Of a stretch of DNA of 64,000 nucleotides, positions 58,289 to 64,000 are shown piece after piece. Position numbers and translations under genes: made by a program. This stretch comes from Neoarius graeffei (taxonomy: Eukaryota > Chordata > Actinopteri > Siluriformes > Ariidae). Under the pieces are notes generated by a model. It worked only from the letters and a program-made list of their open reading frames with translations, was not told where the DNA came from and did no database searches. The stretch covers positions 3,055,542-3,119,541 of the forward strand of contig NC_083583.1 in the NCBI RefSeq assembly GCF_027579695.1, given 5' to 3'. How positions within the stretch are numbered: the first letter of the stretch is position 1; every line of letters begins with the position of its first letter.

Positions 58289-58550
58289 ATGGGATGCTCG
58301 TTAAGCGCGGAGGAGCGCGAGGCTCTGGACCGGAGCAAAGCCATCGAGAAGAACCTGAAGGAGGACGGGATCACCGAGGCGAAAGTAGTGAAACTGCTGC
58401 TGCTCGGTGAGTGAAAACAACAACAACATGGGTTTGTTTGTTTGTTTGTTTGTTTACCGGAATAGTATTTATTACCGGGTTGGTTGTAAGTGTGTGTGTG
58501 TTTGCAGGTGGAGGAGAGTCTGGGAAGAGCACTATTGTTAAACAGATGAA
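58289..58550 (+). CDS. gnao1: GNAO1, G protein alpha-o subunit, first two exons
   Basis: G-alpha-o is the main neuronal Gi/o alpha subunit and inhibits cAMP and calcium signalling at the inner face of the plasma membrane. Exon 1 (58289-58406) encodes [20 protein letters not shown], then [19 protein letters not shown]. Gly2 and Cys3 are the myristoylation and palmitoylation sites. Exon 2 (58508-58550, 43 bases as in human) encodes [15 protein letters not shown], the P-loop. The [14 protein letters not shown]-like helix fits GNAO rather than GNAI or GNAT. Residue 41 is Gly where the usual motif is GAGESGKS. Exon 3 (switch regions and beyond) is not in the window, so intron 2 exceeds 5.4 kb. Which teleost paralogue (a or b) this is cannot be said. 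Confidence 0.92.
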
Positions 58551-60040
58551 GTAAGTCTGTTTTTGTTTGTTTGTTTGTTTGTTTGTTTGTTTTTAGATAG
58601 CTTTTTTTTCCTCTACGTGCAACCTTGTGGTTCAGAATCAAACAGAACCTGTTCTGTGTTCTGCTCTGTCTGGTGTTTGTGGGTTCTGAAGCTGGAGAGG
58701 GTTAGACCCAGCACCACTGGCTGGAGGACAGCTTTCCCTTTTTACATCACAAAAGAAAGAGAGAGAGAGAGAAAGAGAGAGGATTTTACTGTTTTTCTTT
58801 ATAGATATTTCCTCTGTCTCTCTGCAGGCAAAATGTGATGTGATGTGATGTGATGTTTTTGATTTTTCACGATAAAGTGTCCTTTTTTATAACAACATCC
58901 ACATATCACACTTTTTAGAGAAAAGGGGACTAAACTGAACCCCTGCTTGTCACTGGAGTGGTGTTTCTTGTACACAGAAATGTGGATGTATTGTCCCTTT
59001 AATGTTTTACAATATCGAAGTCATATTTAAAAGTACACTATAGTTTACATTTTTGTATTAAAGGTACCAAAGATAAGGGTACCACTCCAGAGATGAACAG
59101 TGGTACAGTTTAGTACCCTTAATTTTCTGAAACTGTATGTTTTCCTTGTCGCTGTGGTGTGGCGTGTTCTTCATTTCTACCTTTGGTGTGTTTTACCTGG
59201 AAAGGTGTGGGTGTGTGTAACTAGCTTTTAGAGTGAAGTGTTTTTCCAGTTAAGTAACTTCGATTATTTTAAAGGTATCACAGCATGACAGTGCTGAGTG
59301 TATGGTCTGGTACCTTTCTGAAAGAGTACAACATTTAGAAACATTAAGGGTTCTTCTGTTGTTCCTCTGAAAATCTTTACAGGTTCTATAAAAAAGTGTA
59401 CAACAGCGTTTCCTTATCAGAAAATACTAGAATTTTTAAAATCTAATTATTCTTTAAGGAACCCTTGAAGCATGGACACTCTGTAGAATTAAGGGTACTT
59501 AAGTGTAGTTTTGCTTGTCATTGGTGCAGTGGTACCATTAACACACACACATATTACCATTTCCATTAACATGGCTGTACCGCTCGGATAGCCTACGTTT
59601 TTTTGAGTGAATTGTATAATATTTATATCTTTCTGATTCATTAATGGAACCTTTATGTACTTCATATCTATTAATGCTAAAGTTATATTTAAAGAAATAT
59701 TTTATTGTCTTGCATTTTATTGAGTTGTGGGTTTTTGGTTTGTTTGTTTTTTTGCCACGGGCTATCAACTGACTGCAAGTTTGCACCTATTCTTTTGACT
59801 TTTTTTTTTTTTGTAATCTCGGATAAACACTTTATTTCAAGGCCAAATAGAAACAAGAAGTTACACAAAATGAAAACAAGGTCCAGAACTGAAAACTTCT
59901 CTTCCTAAAACAGGCTTCACCTCTTTAGAGAAGAAATGTGCACATAGCTGAAATTTCCCACGTTCAAAGAAAGAGAGAAATGTTTCTGTTCAAACTTTCA
60001 TTGTGAATAAGTGGGCAGATTGGTCACACTGTAAAGAACG
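58551..60040. other. GNAO1 intron 2, proximal part
   Basis: Contains (GTTT)n at 58564-58592, (GA)n near 58755-58780 and GTGAT repeats at about 58828-58855. No further exon, RNA gene or mobile element was recognised. Confidence 0.55.
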
Positions 60041-60044
60041 AAGG

Positions 60045-60160
60045 GGCAGTCAGTGGTCTAAAGGTTAGAGAAGTAGCCTTGGGCCCAAAGGGTTGCTGGT
60101 TTGATTCCCTAGACCAGCAGGCACTGAATCCCCAATTGCTCCCAAGGGTGTGTGTGTGTG
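60045..60160 (+). mobile_element. tRNA-derived SINE fragment, family C
   Basis: Shares the head GGTTAGAGAAGTAGCCTTGG and the B-box GGTTTGATTCCCTAGACCAG with the copy at 57043. It is cut off by a (GT)n run. Confidence 0.7.
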
Positions 60161-60746
60161 TGTGTGTGAGAAGCAGAAAGGGTCAGTGGATGCATTAATC
60201 TCTCGGTGTGAGACTGTGTGAGTTTGTGTTTATCTTAATGGATAGATTTTCCAGTCTGATCCCTGCAGGTTTGTTGAGCACAAACTAAACAGATTTTTGA
60301 TGTCAAACCATCAAACCCACAAACGCACCACATGACCATCTTGAAAATCCACTAAATCCAAATTCACAACATTTAAAGTCCCAAAATGGAAGCTGTTCAT
60401 GTTTTGACTGTTACCATGATACAACAGATTTAACTGAGTTTCTGAAATGGAGATAAAATAACTGATTAATGATTTCCACATCATTATTACCTTCACCACC
60501 TCCATGCCTTCTGTCTGTCTCTTACACACAGTGAGGATTTAATACTGAAATTGCGCAGGTTGTTATTCAGAGCGCAGATGTAACCTAAGCGCTGTTCAGA
60601 AGTTACATCAGAGTTACACATGAGGGGCGGAGTTTGTCGAAAGAGAGGTGTTTCTTAGTTACACTCAATTCTTACCTTGAAATTAAGTGCATTTTTCTTG
60701 TGCGAAATCAGCTCAGGTGAGGAGCTGTGCCAAGTCCAGCAGTATA

Positions 60747-60777
<31 letters not shown>

Positions 60778-62426
60778 CAGTTAGGTCCATATATATTTGG
60801 ACACTGAAACAATTTTTTTTTTTTTTTACCTGTTTACTGAAACATATTCAAGTTATAGTTATATAATGGACATGGACATAAAGTCCAGACTTTCAGCTTT
60901 CATTTGAGGGTATCCACATTAAAATTGGATGAAGGGTTTAGGAGTTTCAGCTCCTTAACATGTGCCACCCTGTTTTTAAAGGGACCAAAAGTAATTGGAC
61001 AGTTGACTCAAAGGCTATTTCATGGGCAGGTGTGGGCAATTCCTTCGTTATGTCATTCTCAATTAAGCAGATAAAAGGCCTGGAGTTGATTTGAGGTGTG
61101 GTGCTTGCATTTGGAAGATTTTGCTGTGAAGAAAACATGCGGTCAAAGGAGCTCTCCATGCAGGTGAAACAAGCCATCCTTAAGCTGCGAAAACAGAAAA
61201 AACCCATCCGAGAAATTGCTACAATATTAGGAGTGGCAAAATCTACAGTTTGGTACATCCTGAGAAAGAAAGAAAGCACTGGTGAACTCATCAATGCAAA
61301 AAGACCTGGACACCCACAGAAGACAACAGTGGTGGATGATTGCAGAATAATTTCCATGGTGAAGAGAAACCCCTTCACAACAGCCAACCAAGTGAACAAC
61401 ACTCTCCAGGAGGTAGGCATATCAATATCCAAATCTACCATAAAGAGAAGACTGCATGAAAGTAAATACAGAGGGTTCACTGCACGGTGCAAGCCACTCA
61501 TAAGCCTCAAGAATAAAAAGTCTAGATTGGACTTTGCTAAAAAACATCTAAAAAAGCCAGCACAGTTTTGGAAGAACATTCTTTGGACAGATGAAACCAA
61601 GATCAACCTCTACCAGAATGATGGAAAGAAAAAGTATGGCGAAGGCGTGGTACAGCTCATGATCCAAAGCATACCACATCATCTGTAAAACACGGCGGAG
61701 GCAGTGTGATGGCTTGGGCATGCATGGCTGCCAGTGGCACTGGGTCACTAGTGTTTATTGATGATGTGACACAGGACAGAAGCAGCCGGATGAATTCTGA
61801 GGTATTCAGAGACATACTGTGTGCTCAAATCCAGCCAAATGCAGCCAAAATGATTGGTCGGCATTTCATAATACAGATGGACAATGACCCAAAACATAAA
61901 GCCAAAGCAACCCAGGAGTTTATTAAAGCAAAGAAGTGGAATGTTCTTGAATGGCCAAGTCAGTCACCTGATCTCAACCCAATTGAGCATGCATTTCACT
62001 TGTTAAAGACTAAACTTCAGACAGAAAGGCCCACAAACAAACAGCAACTGAAAACCGCTGCAGTAAAGGCCTGGCAGAGCATTAAAAAGGAGGAAACACA
62101 GCGTCTGGTGATGTCCATGAGTTCAAGACTTCAGGCAGTCATTGCCAACAAAGGGTTTTCAACCAAGTATTAGAAATGAACATTTTATTTACAATTATTT
62201 AATTTGTCCAATTACTTTTGAGCCCCTGAAATGAAGGGATTGTGTTTAAAAAATGCTTTAGTTCCTCACATTTTTATGCAATCATTTTGTTCAACCCACT
62301 GAATTAAAGCTGAAAGTCTGAACTTCAATTGCATCTGAATTGTTTTGTTCAAAAGTCATTGTGGTAATGTACAGAACCAAAATTAGAAAAATGTTGTCTC
62401 TGTCCAAATATTTATGGTCCTAACTG
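60778..62426 (+). mobile_element. Tc1/mariner element (family T4), nearly complete
   Basis: Inverted ends CAGTTAGGTCCATATATATT and, at the right, TTTATGGTCCTAACTG are flanked by TA (60776-60777, 62427-62428). It lies in GNAO1 intron 2 in the same orientation. Related decayed copies are at 15338-16441 and 56107-57477. Confidence 0.94.
61137..62173 (+). pseudogene. Tc1 (T4) transposase, single frameshift
   Basis: Starts MRSKELSMQVKQAILKLRKQ with a helix-turn-helix (IREIATILGVAKSTVWYIL), a second one (STIKRRLHESKYRGF) and LWTDETKINLY (first Asp). A one-base shift near 61617-61632 separates this from the rest, which gives HGGGSVMAWACMAASG, QMDNDPKHKAKAT (second Asp), [15 protein letters not shown] (Glu) and VIANKGFSTKY. 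About 345 residues in total, normal length. Apart from the shift, no stop was noticed. Confidence 0.92.
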
Positions 62427-62477
62427 TATAATATATACTGTATATTCTCTCTCATTCATATATATATATATATATAT

Positions 62478-62550
62478 CAGCTGGATAGTACAGTGGTAAT
62501 GCTCACTGACTACGACGCAGGAGATCGGGGTTCGAATCCCGGTCGGGGCA
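62478..62550 (+). other. tRNA-like sequence at head of LINE
   Basis: Has an A-box-like TACAGTGGTAATGCTCAC and a perfect B box GGTTCGAATCCC, with a T-arm-like hairpin. The acceptor stem does not pair, so it is not called as a tRNA gene. It sits directly before the LINE leader and may be an internal polymerase III-type promoter or a SINE head. Confidence 0.5.
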
Positions 62551-62579
62551 AAACATCATCCAGTAAGGGTCCTTAGGCA

Positions 62580-64000
62580 AAACCCCTCATGATATATCAG
62601 CCTACCTCAGGAATGAGTGAAAACATAACTGATAGAGTCATACCGGCTCAGACGTCGCCCGGGTCAACAAGGTCTGCGTCAGTTGCTAGGGAACCAGGGC
62701 AAACTGATGAGAAATGGGCTATTGGAACAAGACATCGATGGACGAGGACAGAAAATACGGATTTGCTGAAATGCTACTATACAAGCAATCCCAGAGAGAG
62801 GGGATACATGCAGAGAATGTGGGACCATTGGATACTTCGAAACCCACAATCAAGGCTAACAAAGAAACAGCCCAGTGTTCCAACATCCATAATCGAAATC
62901 TGCTATCACAACTAGAGATTAATGAAATACAACAACGATGCTACGGCAAGGGGGAGCCAGGAAGACACCATGGAAGAGACGATTAGAGGCCAAGATAAAG
63001 GCAGCAAGGAGAGAAGTTAGCCAGCTAGCTGAACTACAGAAAGGGAACATGGTGAATAAAGGGGGGCCCAGGAAGTACAACTCACTCTCCATACCAGAGG
63101 CACTCGAAACTGCCAAACAGCGACTAACAGCTCTGGCCACCCGGTTGAGGAGATACACCAAGGAAGGAGAGGCCAGGAGAATAAACAAGCTGTTCTCCAC
63201 TGAACCAGCCAAGGTGTACTCTCAATGGCAGGGGAACAACAACCGGTCAGACCCACCAAGAGCTGAGGTGGAAAAATACTGGAAAGACATATGGGAAAGA
63301 AAGGCATCACACAACACCGATGCCCAATGGTTAGTGGACCTAAGAGCTGACCACAGCAACCTCCCAGAACAAGAACCAGTAACCATCTCAATGGCAGACG
63401 TCCAAGAAAGAGTGTCAAAGATGAAGAGCTGGACAGCACCAGGCCCCGATATGATCCATACGTACTGGCTGAAGAAGCTAACTGCACTCCATGAACGCCT
63501 AGCAGCACAGATGAACCAGCTGCTGAGGGATGGAACCCACCCAGAATGGCTAACCCAAGGCAGGACAGTCCTAATCATGAAGGACCCCCAGAAGGGACCC
63601 ATCCCATCCAACTACCGGCCAATTACCTGTCTCTGCACAACATGGAAGGCCCTGTCAGGCATCATTGCGGCAAAAATGAGTAAGCATGTGGCTCAATACA
63701 TGAGCGAGGCACAGAAAGGAATTGGCAGTAACACCAGAGGAGCCAAGCACCAGCTACTGGCCGATAGAACAGTCGCCCGAGACTGTAAGAAGAGACAGAC
63801 CAACCTGTGCACTGCCTGGATTGACTACAAGAAAGCCTACGACTCAATGCCACACACATGGATACTGGAATGTCTGGAACTGTATAAGATCAACAGGAAC
63901 CTAAGGACCTTCATACAGAACTCAATGGAAATGTGGAAGACAACCCTAGAGGCCAACTCAAAACCCATTGCCCAAGTCAACATCAAGTGTGGCATATACC
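62580..64000 (+). pseudogene. LINE with Myb-like N-terminus and reverse transcriptase, runs off window
   Basis: From about 62690 the frame gives WAIGTRHRWTRTENTDLLKC and NPRERGYMQRMWDHW, a Myb/SANT-like DNA-binding stretch. Frames shift between about 62880 and 62960. The frame then stays open from before 63049 to the window end: KYNSLSIPEALETAKQRL, VSKMKSWTAPGPDMIHTYWL, NYRPITCLCTTWKALSGIIA and LCTAWIDYKKAYDSMPHTWI (RT box A with its Asp), up to VNIKCGIY. The style resembles REL-endonuclease LINE clades (R2/R4/NeSL-like), but the endonuclease would lie outside. It is in GNAO1 intron 2. Confidence 0.8.

Noticed and set aside
62478-62550. A functional tRNA gene
   Set aside because: A and B boxes are present but the acceptor stem does not pair. 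It is kept only as a tRNA-like sequence.

Overview
The window looks like a stretch of teleost fish nuclear genome. It carries five split, vertebrate-type protein genes with fish-like exon sequences, embedded in DNA full of Tc1/mariner transposons, tRNA-derived SINEs, LINEs, CA/TG microsatellites and one full-length LTR retrotransposon. The species cannot be fixed from the sequence; the repeat set would fit an otophysan such as a catfish, but that is a weak inference.

Host genes, left to right: ACD (TPP1, shelterin) on + from before 1726 to 5575, with its OB-fold start outside the window; OGFOD1 (prolyl hydroxylase) complete on + at 7301-17261 in 13 exons; FBXL8 (F-box/LRR protein) complete on - at 34992-33820 in 2 exons; TRADD (death-domain adaptor) complete on + at 36769-43916 in 5 coding exons; and the first two coding exons of GNAO1 (G-alpha-o) on + at 58289-58550. 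FBXL8 and TRADD are head to head and probably share the control region around 35.0-35.8 kb. In human the homologues lie on 16q in two separate places (ACD, FBXL8 and TRADD at 16q22; GNAO1 and OGFOD1 at 16q12-13), so the window joins what are two human blocks. The five genes are not a pathway; their order is inherited linkage.

The mobile DNA dominates. From 17.5 to 27.8 kb an old RTE-like LINE has been split by a SINE, by an LTR of a Gmr1-like Ty3/gypsy family and by two Tc1 copies. One of those Tc1 copies sits in the LTR and itself carries a complete Gmr1-like element (19301-24196) with integrase ahead of reverse transcriptase. Target-site duplications support the order of events. A second nest (46.6-48.8 kb) is a Tc1 holding a THAP-coding inverted-repeat element, which holds a GC-rich cruciform-like element. 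TRADD intron 4 holds a zinc-finger transposon fragment interrupted in frame by another Tc1. Intron 10 of OGFOD1 holds a 194-bp inverted repeat. The right end enters a LINE inside GNAO1 intron 2. No bacterial-type system, CRISPR array, rRNA or convincing tRNA gene is present.
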